A stretch of 36,109 nucleotides of DNA from Pseudomonadota bacterium (GTDB taxonomy: Bacteria; Tectomicrobia; Entotheonellia; Entotheonellales; Entotheonellaceae). The stretch's first letter is position 1. Every line of letters begins with the position of its first letter. A program made the translations under genes and the position numbers. Positions 16,438 through 25,616 of this stretch are shown piece after piece. The DNA is taken from contig SXND01000037.1 in assembly GCA_005777235.1 (NCBI GenBank), positions 1-36,109 on the forward strand, written 5' to 3'. The notes beneath the pieces are model-generated. The model did no database searches. It had not been told where the DNA came from and saw only the letters and a list, made by a program, of their open reading frames with translations.

Positions 16438-16986
16438 ATGGCGCACATCGCACGACAGCCGCTGTGGAGCACGGTACAGGCAGATATCGCACGTTTGCGT
16501 GAGGAAGATCCGAGTATACGAGCCCTCGTACGCGGGGTGCTGTCGCAAGGTTTTCAGGCGTTGCTGGTCTACCGTGTCTTCCGGTGGTGTTTCGAACGTC
16601 GTATCCCTACCCAGCCGATACGACTTGTCGTGGAGCGTTGTATCGAAATCACCACCGGCATTTCCCTACCGGCTGAAGCCACGATAGGTCCCGGCTTACG
16701 CATTCATCATTTTGGTGGCATCATTCTACACTCTCAGGCTGTCGTCGGAGCCGGATGCACGTTGTATCAAGGGGTCACGTTGGGGGACTTAGGAGGCTGG
16801 GGAGGCGTGCCTCGTGTGGGGGATCACGTCCTGATTGGCGCTGGCGCAAAAATTTTGGGGGCGCTTGATGTGGGAGATCACTGTCGTATTGGTGCGAACG
16901 CTGTCGTCCTCACCTCCGTCCCGGCTGGCAGTGTGGCGGTGGGGATTCCGGCAGTGGTCAAGATGCAGGCCAATGCGGCACCGTAA
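16438..16986 (+). CDS. Serine acetyltransferase-like hexapeptide acyltransferase
   Basis: This 182-residue protein has a short helical N-terminus (VQADIARLREEDPSIR) as in CysE, then a left-handed beta-helix of hexapeptide repeats. LRIHHFGGIILHSQAVVGAG, LYQGVTLGDLGG, VLIGAGAKILGALDVG and IGANAVVLTSVP can be seen. The double histidine of HHFGG corresponds to the catalytic histidine region of serine acetyltransferases. In this setting it may acetylate a sugar or sugar nucleotide of the polymer rather than serine; the sequence does not decide. A CAGG box precedes the ATG. Length is shorter than E. coli CysE and like the short EpsC-type enzymes. Confidence 0.87.
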   Translation: MAHIARQPLWSTVQADIARLREEDPSIRALVRGVLSQGFQALLVYRVFRWCFERRIPTQPIRLVVERCIEITTGISLPAEATIGPGLRIHHFGGIILHSQAVVGAGCTLYQGVTLGDLGGWGGVPRVGDHVLIGAGAKILGALDVGDHCRIGANAVVLTSVPAGSVAVGIPAVVKMQANAAP

Positions 16987-17046
16987 TCTCACCGCCTCCG
17001 GATCCTCATGCCACGGCGCATTTTGACTCAGGATGCACGGACACGT

Positions 17047-18204
17047 ATGCGCACCCTCGTCCTCACAGAATTTTTCTTGCCTGCAGTTGGGGGTTCCATT
17101 CATTGGCTGATCAATACCTATAGCCGCTACGATCCCTCCGAAGTCCTGTTGGTGGCTCCACGTTGTGCGGGTGCGGCGCTCGCCGATCAGCAATTGGGCT
17201 TTCCTGTCGTCCGTATTCCCATGACGATGGCCGACTGGGATCCCACCGTGCCACGCTCGTTCGCACAGTATATCCGTGCGTTGTGGCACGTACGGACACT
17301 CTGTAAGACGCAGGGGATACGGCAGATACACTGTGCCAAAGTGCTTCCAGAGGGCTGTATCGCGTGGAGTATGCAGCGCCTTACTGCCATACCGTATCTC
17401 ATCTACGCCCATGGTGAAGAGATTCTGATCGCTTTATCGTCGCGCAAATTGGCGTGGTTACTCCCCCGTATCTACAATGCGGCCTCAGCGGTGATTGCGA
17501 ACTCAGGCCATACGAAAGCGCTGCTCGAAAGTATAGGTGTCCAAGCCGCCAAGATTCACGTGATCCATCCAGGAGTCCAAGTGAGTCTGTTGCAGGCGTC
17601 GGAGGCACTCATACAACGCATTCGGCACCGGCATCACCTCAAAGACACGCGGGTGCTCCTGACCGTCGGCAGACTGCAACGTCGGAAAGGTCACGATACG
17701 GTCATTCAGGCGTTGCCGACCATTCGGCAGGCTATCCCCAATATCGCCTATGTGATTGTTGGCGACGGCGAGGAATATACCTACCTTACGCAAATGGCGG
17801 AGGCCTGCGGTGTGGCGGATTGTGTCATTTTTGCCGGACGTGTGCCTGCGGAGGAACTTGCCGCCTATTACGCTGCCTGTGAGGTATTCATTATGGCGAA
17901 TCGTCAGATCGGCCATGATATCGAAGGGTTTGGCATGGTCTACCTGGAGGCTGGTGCCGCGGGTCGACCAGTCATCGGTGGTATCAGTGGAGGGACCGAT
18001 GACGCCATTCTCGATGAGATCACAGGTCTGCGGATTGACGGCACCCGCGTAGACGCTGTGGCTCAGGCCGTCGTGACCCTATTGGAAACTCCTGCGATGG
18101 CCATAGCGATGGGCGAGGCTGGGCGGCATCGTGTCGCAGAAGAATTTAGCTGGGAATCTGTTGTCGAGAGGACACGCAGTGTCGCGTGTCAGCTCACCAG
18201 GTGA
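17047..18204 (+). CDS. Glycosyltransferase family 4
   Basis: This 385-residue GT-B fold enzyme adds a sugar from a nucleotide donor to the growing polymer or its lipid carrier. It begins MRTLVLTEFFLPAVGGS, the standard first strand and loop of GT4 enzymes. The C-terminal donor domain has LLTVGRLQRRKGHDTVIQAL (about residue 215), YVIVGDGEEY, and the E-x7-E type motif in EGFGMVYLEAGAAGRPVIGG. An upstream in-frame ATG at 17008 would add 13 residues without family similarity, so 17047 is preferred, although neither start has a strong ribosome site. The stop is 3 nt before the hldE start. Donor and acceptor are unknown. Confidence 0.88.
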   Translation: MRTLVLTEFFLPAVGGSIHWLINTYSRYDPSEVLLVAPRCAGAALADQQLGFPVVRIPMTMADWDPTVPRSFAQYIRALWHVRTLCKTQGIRQIHCAKVLPEGCIAWSMQRLTAIPYLIYAHGEEILIALSSRKLAWLLPRIYNAASAVIANSGHTKALLESIGVQAAKIHVIHPGVQVSLLQASEALIQRIRHRHHLKDTRVLLTVGRLQRRKGHDTVIQALPTIRQAIPNIAYVIVGDGEEYTYLTQMAEACGVADCVIFAGRVPAEELAAYYAACEVFIMANRQIGHDIEGFGMVYLEAGAAGRPVIGGISGGTDDAILDEITGLRIDGTRVDAVAQAVVTLLETPAMAIAMGEAGRHRVAEEFSWESVVERTRSVACQLTR

Positions 18205-18207
18205 TCT

Positions 18208-19689
18208 ATGCTTGAGAGATGGTTCGATCGCTGTCTGCAACAACGTCGCCCCACGATTTTGGTGGTGGGCGACGTGATGTGTGATACCTACTTGCAAGGC
18301 CGAGTCAGCCGTATCTCCCCGGAAGCGCCGGTGCCGATCTTTGCCAGTGCCGAACGGCGTCAGGTGCTTGGCGGGGCGGCGAATGTCGCGGCGAATTTAC
18401 GGGCGCTCGGGTGTCAGGTGTCGGTGCTTGGCGTGCGTGGTGATGATGCGAGCGGGCACTGGCTCCAGGAACACATGCAGACTCAGGGGATTGATGTGAC
18501 GTGTCTCCTCGTTGACCACAGTCGGCCAACGACGGAAAAAACGCGTCTTCTGGCTGGCCATCAACAACTGTTGCGCTTAGACTCGGAAAGCCAAACGCCG
18601 TTAGCATCTTGCGTCGCCGCGCACGCGTTGCAACGTGTCAAGCCACTCATGCAGACGTTTGATGGCGTCGTGTGCTCTGACTACCGTAAGGGGGTCTGCA
18701 TCCCTGAGCTGTTGGAACCGCTCTTTGCCATGGTCCGCGCAGCGGGTCGTCCGATTTTTGTGGATCCCAAGGCCGAGGACTTCACACGGTATCGCGGCGC
18801 CACGGTGCTGACCCCGAATCTAGAGGAAGTCGAACGGGCCAGCGGCGTGACCATCCATGATGAGACGTCGCTCGTTACTGCCGCCGATTGTCTGTTGGAG
18901 CGCAGTAACGCCGCGGCTTTACTCATTACACGAGGGAAGGACGGCATGACGCTGTTCCAACCTCCTGCGCCTCCTGTCCATATTCCTACGCGGGCCCGCG
19001 AAGTGTTTGATGTCACCGGGGCCGGTGATACGGTGATCGCGACGTTCAGTATGGCCATGCTGTGTGGGTTGTCTATGGTGGAAGCGGCACACCTGGCAAA
19101 CGCGGCGGCAGGCGTCGTGGTGGGCAAGCTGGGCACTGCGGTCGTGCAGCTGGAGGAGTTGCGCGCGACGCTGCGGACTGGGGCCATGCTGAGTGAGCGC
19201 AAGCTCCGGGCCCGTGCCGACTTGGCACGCGTGTTACAGGAGCATCGACAGCGTGGGGAACGCATTGTATTTACCAACGGTTGCTTTGACCTCTTACACG
19301 TGGGGCATATCCAGTATTTGCAGCAGGCGCGTACGTTGGGAGATTGCCTCGTCGTTGCTATCAATGACGACGCGTCGGTCCGCCTGTTGAAGGGCGACAA
19401 ACGGCCCCTCCTCCCGCAAGAAGAACGGGCCTGCCTGCTGGCCGCCCTGGCCTGCGTCGATTACGTCACGATATTCCCTGAATCGACCCCTCTGGCGCTC
19501 ATTGAGTCCTTGCAGCCTCATGTCCTCGTCAAAGGCGGGGATTATACCCCCGATACCGTCGTCGGCAGCAAGGAAGTCGAAGCCTATGGGGGCGAGGTCC
19601 ATCTCCTGCCGTATGTGCCTGGCGTGTCAACGACGAGCATTATTGATAGTGTGGTGGAGCGTTACGGCGCGAGGAGTACACGCTCTTGA
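18208..19689 (+). CDS. hldE: Bifunctional heptose-7-phosphate kinase / heptose-1-phosphate adenylyltransferase
   Basis: HldE makes the ADP-heptose precursor from D-glycero-D-manno-heptose 7-phosphate. This 493-residue protein has an N-terminal PfkB-type kinase ([35 protein letters not shown], and the catalytic GAGD with D274) and a C-terminal nucleotidyltransferase ([13 protein letters not shown] with HVGH at 364-367, then [14 protein letters not shown] and ending VSTTSIID). Both active sites look complete, so it is a fusion as in E. coli. AGGTGA lies 5 nt before the ATG. Its presence in the polysaccharide locus suggests a heptose in the polymer or local supply for lipopolysaccharide. Confidence 0.94.
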   Translation: MLERWFDRCLQQRRPTILVVGDVMCDTYLQGRVSRISPEAPVPIFASAERRQVLGGAANVAANLRALGCQVSVLGVRGDDASGHWLQEHMQTQGIDVTCLLVDHSRPTTEKTRLLAGHQQLLRLDSESQTPLASCVAAHALQRVKPLMQTFDGVVCSDYRKGVCIPELLEPLFAMVRAAGRPIFVDPKAEDFTRYRGATVLTPNLEEVERASGVTIHDETSLVTAADCLLERSNAAALLITRGKDGMTLFQPPAPPVHIPTRAREVFDVTGAGDTVIATFSMAMLCGLSMVEAAHLANAAAGVVVGKLGTAVVQLEELRATLRTGAMLSERKLRARADLARVLQEHRQRGERIVFTNGCFDLLHVGHIQYLQQARTLGDCLVVAINDDASVRLLKGDKRPLLPQEERACLLAALACVDYVTIFPESTPLALIESLQPHVLVKGGDYTPDTVVGSKEVEAYGGEVHLLPYVPGVSTTSIIDSVVERYGARSTRS

Positions 19690-19708
19690 GTATTGGAGTG
19701 GAGAGCAT

Positions 19709-19870
19709 ATGAAGAACCACGGGCTACAGGATGCGCGCGCGGTCGTCGCGACCAGGGTTGGTCAGTATGCCGCCCTCTCAAGCCGGGCTGCGCAGGCCGC
19801 ACGACCGCATGTCTCCGCAGATATGCGGCGGGACACCAGAAGGTACCGCTCTCAGAAAGGAGTGGTCTAG
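19709..19870 (+). CDS. Hypothetical small basic protein (53 residues)
   Basis: An ATG at 19709 follows GGAGAGCAT, a reasonable ribosome site, 19 nt after the hldE stop. It encodes 53 residues rich in Arg and Ala (starting MKNHGLQDARAVV, ending RRYRSQKGVV), with no signal peptide, transmembrane helix or recognised domain. Its stop (TAG, 19868-19870) is 2 nt before the GTG of the next gene, the spacing expected of an operon member or of a translated leader. It fills the only gap between hldE and the lyase-like gene. It may equally be chance coding or an upstream coupling frame. Confidence 0.35.
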   Translation: MKNHGLQDARAVVATRVGQYAALSSRAAQAARPHVSADMRRDTRRYRSQKGVV

Positions 19871-19872
19871 TC

Positions 19873-22491
19873 GTGCTTGCTGCCGCGATGTCGCTGCCAC
19901 TCTTGATTGAGGAACGCCAGGGTCTTGCACGCTGGCATGAGCCAGTAACCGTGGGGCTTCCCCTTCCACAAGGCGCTGGAAGACATCTTGAGGCGCTGCT
20001 GTTGTGTGATCAGAAAGGTGAGCCCTGTCCATGCCAAAGCCAGGTGCTCGCCCGCTGGTGTGACGGTAGTCTCCGCTGGGTCTTGCTCGATTTTCAGGCA
20101 AATGTCGGAGCCCATGAAAGCGTCAATTATCATTTGCACCTGACCACAGCTCCCACGGTTATGGCGCACACCACCCCTCTCACCGTGCACCAGGCTGCAG
20201 ATGGCATCCAGATTAACACCGGCTCCGCATGCTTTACGCTGAGTTCCCAAGTCTGCAAACCTTTATCGTCCATGCAGTTACAAGGGAGAGAACTCCTCGC
20301 TCCAGGGGGGAGCCAGATTGTCGTGACCGATGAGGCAGGGCAAGAGTACGTGCTCCATATCGCACAGATGCACGTGGCGCTCGGGGGGCCACTGCGGGTC
20401 GTCGTCTCCATGCAAGGTGACGTCCGTCGCGCAGATGGAGTGGTGCTCGCCCAGCATCGTACACGCCTGAGCTTTTATGCCGGACATCATCTGATGCAGA
20501 TGCAGCTCACCTTACGTAATCCACGGGCCGCGCAGCATCCTGGTGGCTTGTGGGATTTGGGGGACGCGGGGTCTATCTTCTTGCAAGACGTTGCACTGCA
20601 CCTCCCGATTGCGGCGCACACTGGGCTGCGTACCGTCTGGATGACCCACCCTGAGCAATCTGGCATGACCCACGAGGCCGCCCACCTGACGGTCTATCAA
20701 GACTCCAGTGGTGGCGACAACTGGCAGAGTAGCAATCATGTCAATCGCTTCGGCGAGGTGAAGCACACCTTCTCGGGCTACCGTGTGACGGCTGATGGCG
20801 TCATCCTGGAAGAAGGCAAACGCGCGACGCCTGTTCTCGCCCTGTGTCACGAGCAGTGGGGCGTGGCGGCAACGATTGACAAATTTTGGCAAAACTTTCC
20901 CAAGGCCCTTGAAGTACGTCATAATCAGCTCATAGCCCGCTTGTTTCCTCCGCAGTATAACGATGTCCACGAGCTGCAAGGCGGCGAGCAGAAAACGCAT
21001 ACCGTCTCGCTCCTGTTTAGCGATACGCCGGAACACGCCACCGATCTTGGTTGGCTGCATGCCCGCCTGCGTCCGCGCACCACACCAGAATGGTATGTGC
21101 AGTCTCGGGTTTTCTCCTATCTTACCCCCTATTCCCACGACCGCCTCACGGAGGGATTGCCCATCATTGAGACCGCTATCAAGGGCGCCAACTCTTTTTT
21201 TGCCCGACGCGAAATTATCGACGAATATGGTTGGCGCCACTTTGGGGAAGTCTATGCGGATCATGAAGCCGTTGGGCATACAGGCGCGACGCCACTGATC
21301 TCACATTATAATAATCAGTATGACATGATCTGTGGGGCGCTCATCCACTACGTGCGCAGCGGAGACGAGCGCTGGGTCGAGCTCGCACAGGACTGTGCCC
21401 AGCACGTAATCGATATTGATATTTATCACACTGCATCAGACCGACCGGCATATAATGGGGGTCTATTCTGGCATTCCGATCATTATACCGATGCGGCGAC
21501 GGCGACGCATCGCACCTTCTCGCGGCGGAATGTCGCTCCTGCCATGTCCCAATCCTATGGTGGAGGTCCAGCCAATGAACATAACTATACGACGGGCCTC
21601 CTCTATTATTACTACTTAACGGGTGATGACGCTGCTCGGGAGGCCGTACAAGGGTTGGCAGATTGGGTCATACATATGGACGATGGGTCACAGCGCTTGC
21701 TGGGGCGTCTTGATCGTAGGCCCACAGGGCTGTGTAGCAGCACGGTCCATCGCGACTATCATGGGCCCGGTCGCGGGGCAGGGAATTCGATCAATGCCTT
21801 GCTGGATGCCCACCTCCTGACGCAAGAGCCCTCCTACTTGGCGAAGGCCGAGCAACTCATCCAGCGCTGCATCCATCCCAAGGACAACATTCAGGCCCAT
21901 GGTTTTGACGACGTCGAGTATCGCTGGTCCTATACGGTGTTCCTGCAAGTGCTCGGCAAGTATCTTGCGCTCAAACATGATATGGGAACGTTGGATTACC
22001 TGTATAGTTATGCCCGAGCCAGTCTCTTACACTATGCGACGTGGATGCTGCAGCATGAGGTGCCCTATACACACGCCTTTGCTCGGGTCAAGATCCCGAC
22101 CGAGACCTGGCCAGCGCAAGATGTCCGCAAAAGTCATGTCTTCTACCTGGCCGCACAATATAGCGTAGACCTGGGGCAACGGCGTGCCTTCGAACAACGC
22201 GCCGCGTTCTTTTTCGAGACCTGTCTCCAGGATGTTCAGACCTTCTCGACGTGTACGCTGGCGCGCCCTCTGATTGTGTTGTTAACAAACGCCTACGTGT
22301 CGACCTACTTCCAGCGCCACCTCGCCGCGGCGCCGCTCCTCCCTGAGCAGCCCTATGACTTCGGTCATCCGCACGTCTTCACCCCGCAGTTTGCGGAGAT
22401 CTACTGGCTACGAGACAAGCTGCAGCACGCGCGTGTCTTGCTACGGGATGTGCGACGTGGCCTGCTGTGCCTGGGAGGACAACGTGGCTAA
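19873..22491 (+). CDS. RIFT-barrel/YetA-like lyase family protein
   Basis: This 872-residue protein starts with the segment PVTVGLPLPQGAGRHLEALLL and then QVLARWCDGSLRWVLLDFQA, typical of the N-terminal RIFT-barrel domain of the PcRGLX/YetA exo-rhamnogalacturonan lyase-like family. A beta-rich middle part follows to about residue 400. Aromatic-rich helical repeats come next (about 480-800, e.g. HSDHYTDAATATHRTFSR and GPGRGAGNS), resembling an alpha/alpha toroid. No signal peptide is seen, so export is uncertain. GTG 19873 has AAAGGAG 10 nt upstream; ATG 19888 is the alternative. A lyase inside a synthesis locus may trim or release the polymer. The family call is fairly safe, the reaction is not. 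Confidence 0.75.
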   Translation: MLAAAMSLPLLIEERQGLARWHEPVTVGLPLPQGAGRHLEALLLCDQKGEPCPCQSQVLARWCDGSLRWVLLDFQANVGAHESVNYHLHLTTAPTVMAHTTPLTVHQAADGIQINTGSACFTLSSQVCKPLSSMQLQGRELLAPGGSQIVVTDEAGQEYVLHIAQMHVALGGPLRVVVSMQGDVRRADGVVLAQHRTRLSFYAGHHLMQMQLTLRNPRAAQHPGGLWDLGDAGSIFLQDVALHLPIAAHTGLRTVWMTHPEQSGMTHEAAHLTVYQDSSGGDNWQSSNHVNRFGEVKHTFSGYRVTADGVILEEGKRATPVLALCHEQWGVAATIDKFWQNFPKALEVRHNQLIARLFPPQYNDVHELQGGEQKTHTVSLLFSDTPEHATDLGWLHARLRPRTTPEWYVQSRVFSYLTPYSHDRLTEGLPIIETAIKGANSFFARREIIDEYGWRHFGEVYADHEAVGHTGATPLISHYNNQYDMICGALIHYVRSGDERWVELAQDCAQHVIDIDIYHTASDRPAYNGGLFWHSDHYTDAATATHRTFSRRNVAPAMSQSYGGGPANEHNYTTGLLYYYYLTGDDAAREAVQGLADWVIHMDDGSQRLLGRLDRRPTGLCSSTVHRDYHGPGRGAGNSINALLDAHLLTQEPSYLAKAEQLIQRCIHPKDNIQAHGFDDVEYRWSYTVFLQVLGKYLALKHDMGTLDYLYSYARASLLHYATWMLQHEVPYTHAFARVKIPTETWPAQDVRKSHVFYLAAQYSVDLGQRRAFEQRAAFFFETCLQDVQTFSTCTLARPLIVLLTNAYVSTYFQRHLAAAPLLPEQPYDFGHPHVFTPQFAEIYWLRDKLQHARVLLRDVRRGLLCLGGQRG

Positions 22492-23674
22492 CATTCGCTT
22501 GCTCGAACTGCGGAATACCTACAAGTGGGGTGGAGGCCCTGACAAAACCATCCTACTCTCCGCAGCACGCCATAACCGCGACGTGGTTGACGTGATTGTC
22601 GTCTACATCCGTGATGTCCGTGACCACGAATTCAGTATTACGGCGAAGGCGAAGGACATGGGCCTGACCTTTTACGAATTAGAAGAACGGGGCAAGCTGG
22701 ATCTGCGCGTGCTCCGGGCCTTACGTGACATCGTCATCCGGCACGACATCAATCTCATCCACGGCCACGATTACAAGAGTGACCTGTTTGCCTACCTGCT
22801 GCGTCGTTGGCTGCGCCAACGGCATTTTGCGCTGCTCTCGACTGCCCACGCCTGGGTGATGCTGGGGCCACGTGGCGCCCTCTACCGCCAGATGGATTTA
22901 TGGCTCATGAAGCGCTTTGATCATCTGCTCGCGGTCTCCCATGCCACCAAAGACGAGATGGTCACAGCGGGCGTGGCACCGGCGTTGATCACGGTGCTGC
23001 ACAATGGTATTGATACGGAGGAATGGCGCCCGCGGGTCAATATGCCCACTCTGCGTGATGAACTCGGCCTTGCCCCTCATGTCCCCGTGTTTGGGTATGT
23101 GGGACGCATTATGCCCGAAAAGGATCTGGAGACATGGCTACGCGCTGCCGCCGTCGTTGGCGCACGCTATCCAGACGCGCAGTTCATCTTGGTAGGCGAG
23201 GGGCGGGATAGCAGTATACTCACACATCTCCAAAAGCTCGCAGCCGAGCTAGGCATTGCGGCACGGGTGCACTTCCCTGGCTATCGATCTCACTTATTCC
23301 CCGTGTATGCGGCTTTTGATGTGTTTGTGCTGACCTCACGCCGTGAGGGGCTGCCGAACAGTGTCCTGGAAGCCATGGCCATGGGGGTGCCGGTGGTGAC
23401 CACCGACGTGGCCGGGACCAAGGAGCTCGTGGCCGATGGGGCGACCGGCTTTGTGCTGCCGCAGGGCGATGTGCACGGCATTGCCCAGGCCATGTTACAA
23501 CTGCTGGACGATACGCCGTTGCGGCACGCCATGGGGCAGGCCAGCCGCAAGCGGGTCGAGCAGGATTTTTCCTTTACGGGACGTTTACAACGCATCGAAG
23601 CACTGTACGCGCATCTGGTGGGCCGCGTGCCAGAGCCGCGTCAGGGTTCCTCTGTGCCTCAGGACGTGCGATAG
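22484..23674 (+). CDS. Glycosyltransferase family 4
   Basis: This 396-residue GT-B enzyme has the N-terminal IRLLELRNTYKWGGGPDKTI loop, HGHDYKSDLFAYLLRR for the acceptor domain, HNGIDTEEWRPR between the domains, VFGYVGRIMPEKDLETWLRA at the start of the donor domain, and REGLPNSVLEAMAMGVPVV as the nucleotide-sugar motif. The GTG at 22484 has GGAGG about 6 nt upstream and overlaps the end of the lyase-like gene by 8 nt, so translation is coupled. An upstream ATG at 22355 would overlap the preceding gene by 137 nt in a shadow frame and is rejected. Donor sugar unknown. Confidence 0.92.
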   Translation: MANIRLLELRNTYKWGGGPDKTILLSAARHNRDVVDVIVVYIRDVRDHEFSITAKAKDMGLTFYELEERGKLDLRVLRALRDIVIRHDINLIHGHDYKSDLFAYLLRRWLRQRHFALLSTAHAWVMLGPRGALYRQMDLWLMKRFDHLLAVSHATKDEMVTAGVAPALITVLHNGIDTEEWRPRVNMPTLRDELGLAPHVPVFGYVGRIMPEKDLETWLRAAAVVGARYPDAQFILVGEGRDSSILTHLQKLAAELGIAARVHFPGYRSHLFPVYAAFDVFVLTSRREGLPNSVLEAMAMGVPVVTTDVAGTKELVADGATGFVLPQGDVHGIAQAMLQLLDDTPLRHAMGQASRKRVEQDFSFTGRLQRIEALYAHLVGRVPEPRQGSSVPQDVR

Positions 23675-23682
23675 GACAGCAT

Positions 23683-25605
23683 ATGTGTGGTATCTGCGGC
23701 AAACTCTACTTTGAGACCGAGCGAGCAGTGACGTACCAGGAACTGTCGCATATGGCCCGGACCATGACCCATCGCGGTCCCGATGGCGAAGGGGTCTGGG
23801 TATCCGGTCCTGTGGGGCTGGCGCACCGGCGCCTGGCGATTATTGACCTGCGGGACGTGGCAGCGCAGCCCATGAGCAACGCCGATGGCTCCGTGTGGAT
23901 CACGTTTAATGGCGAGATTTACAATTTCAAGACCTTGCGTTCCGATCTCGAAGCCCGCGGGTATCATTTTCGCACGGACAGTGATACGGAAGTGATTATC
24001 CATGCGTATACAGAGTATGGGCGGGCCTGCCTCGAACATCTACGTGGGATGTTTGCTTTGGCCATTTGGGACGCGAGGACACAGACCTTGTTTCTCGCCC
24101 GGGATCGCGTCGGCAAGAAGCCATTGTTCTATTATCTCGGTCCAGATCGCTTCCTCTTTGCGTCGGAAATCAAAGCCCTGCTGGTGGATCGCTCTGTGCC
24201 GCTGCAGCCGCTGCTGCCCGCACTCGATAGCTTCCTGGCGCTGCAATATGTACCGGCGCCCTCTACCGCGTTTCAGGGCATCTACAAGCTACCAGCCGCC
24301 CATTGGTTAGAGGTGAAAAACGGTCGGGTGACTATGGGACGCTACTGGCAACTGCGCTACACACCCAAGCAGCGCATCACGGAGCAAGACGCTATTGCAG
24401 AACTGCGCTGGCGCTTGGCCGAGGCTGTCCAGGTGCGCCTCGTGAGCGATGTACCCCTGGGAGCGTTCCTCAGCGGTGGCATTGATTCGAGTGCGGTGGT
24501 CTCCTATATGGCGCAGGCCATGGCGACGCCCGTACGCACGTTTGTGGCAGGGTTTGAGCAGAGTGCCTTTGACGAGCGGCATTTTGCCCGCATGGTCGCC
24601 GAGTGCTACGGCACAGATCATACGGAGCTCATCGTCAAGGCGCCGGTGGCGGATATTCTGCCGCGCTTAATCTGGCATTATGATGAGCCGTTTGGGGATG
24701 CGTCGGCGGTGCCGAGCTATGCCATTGCCGCGTTGACCCGGCAGCATGTTACGGTCGTGCTCAACGGTGATGGGGGCGATGAAAACTTTGCCGGTTATGA
24801 TCGCTACCTGGCCCAGCGCCTGACGCGCTACGGCGATACGATCCCACGTGGTGCCTGGCGGGCCTTGGCAGCGCTGACGCAGCGCTTGCCCCAGACGTGT
24901 CAGCACCGCCAACCGCTGCGTACCCTCGTCAAGGCTGCCGACTTTCTATCCCAAACCCCAGAGCGTCGTTATAGCCGCTGGTTTGGCCTGTTCACCCCCG
25001 AGGAACGCCGGAACCTCTATACAGACACCTTACGTGCAGAGCTGGGGGAGCATGATCCCGAAGCGCTGTTTGTCGAGGCTTTCAAGCATAGTGACGCAAC
25101 AGATTGGACCGATGCCTCGCTCGCTGCCGACGTGGCGCTCTATTTAACGGACGATCTCTTAGTGAAAATGGATCGTGCGACCATGGCGCATTCCCTGGAA
25201 GGCCGTTCGCCGTTCCTTGATCACAGCCTGATGGAATTTGTCGCCAGTCTGCCGGCGCACTTCAAGCTCGCAGGGCGCCAAAAAAAATATCTCTTGAAAG
25301 CGGCCTTACGGGGTGTACTCCCAGACGCCGTGCTCGATCGCCCGAAGATGGGTTTCTCGGCACCGACAGCCCACTGGTTCCGTGATGAGTTGCACGACAT
25401 GACCCACGATGTCTTGCTCTCCACCACGGCCCGCCAGCGTGGCTATTTCCGGCCACAGGCCGTGGCGCAGCTCCTCCAGGAGCACTGCTCCGGCCAACAG
25501 GATCATGCCGCAGGGCTGTGGAATCTGCTTGTCCTAGAACTCTGGCATCGCACCTTTCTCGATGCGGACGGTGCCGTCCGCATCGAGCGTGCGACACATC
25601 TATAA
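23683..25605 (+). CDS. asnB: Asparagine synthase-type amidotransferase (exosortase A system type)
   Basis: This 640-residue enzyme has an N-terminal Ntn glutaminase domain with the nucleophile Cys2 (MCGICGKLYF), the MTHRGPDGEGVW and FNGEIYNF substrate loops, and a C-terminal ATP-pyrophosphatase synthetase domain with the PP-loop SGGIDSS (264-270) and NGDGGDENFAGYDRY. These enzymes transfer ammonia from glutamine to an activated carboxylate. A distinct subgroup of this size accompanies PEP-CTERM/exosortase A loci and is thought to amidate the polymer or a sugar acid rather than aspartate. The start is 8 nt after the glycosyltransferase stop. Both active sites appear complete. Confidence 0.93.
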   Translation: MCGICGKLYFETERAVTYQELSHMARTMTHRGPDGEGVWVSGPVGLAHRRLAIIDLRDVAAQPMSNADGSVWITFNGEIYNFKTLRSDLEARGYHFRTDSDTEVIIHAYTEYGRACLEHLRGMFALAIWDARTQTLFLARDRVGKKPLFYYLGPDRFLFASEIKALLVDRSVPLQPLLPALDSFLALQYVPAPSTAFQGIYKLPAAHWLEVKNGRVTMGRYWQLRYTPKQRITEQDAIAELRWRLAEAVQVRLVSDVPLGAFLSGGIDSSAVVSYMAQAMATPVRTFVAGFEQSAFDERHFARMVAECYGTDHTELIVKAPVADILPRLIWHYDEPFGDASAVPSYAIAALTRQHVTVVLNGDGGDENFAGYDRYLAQRLTRYGDTIPRGAWRALAALTQRLPQTCQHRQPLRTLVKAADFLSQTPERRYSRWFGLFTPEERRNLYTDTLRAELGEHDPEALFVEAFKHSDATDWTDASLAADVALYLTDDLLVKMDRATMAHSLEGRSPFLDHSLMEFVASLPAHFKLAGRQKKYLLKAALRGVLPDAVLDRPKMGFSAPTAHWFRDELHDMTHDVLLSTTARQRGYFRPQAVAQLLQEHCSGQQDHAAGLWNLLVLELWHRTFLDADGAVRIERATHL

Positions 25606-25616
25606 AGGCCCCTCGG

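Noticed and set aside
20512..21279. Minus-strand 255-codon open frame
   Set aside because: Antisense to the YetA-like gene, which has a clear ribosome site and family motifs.
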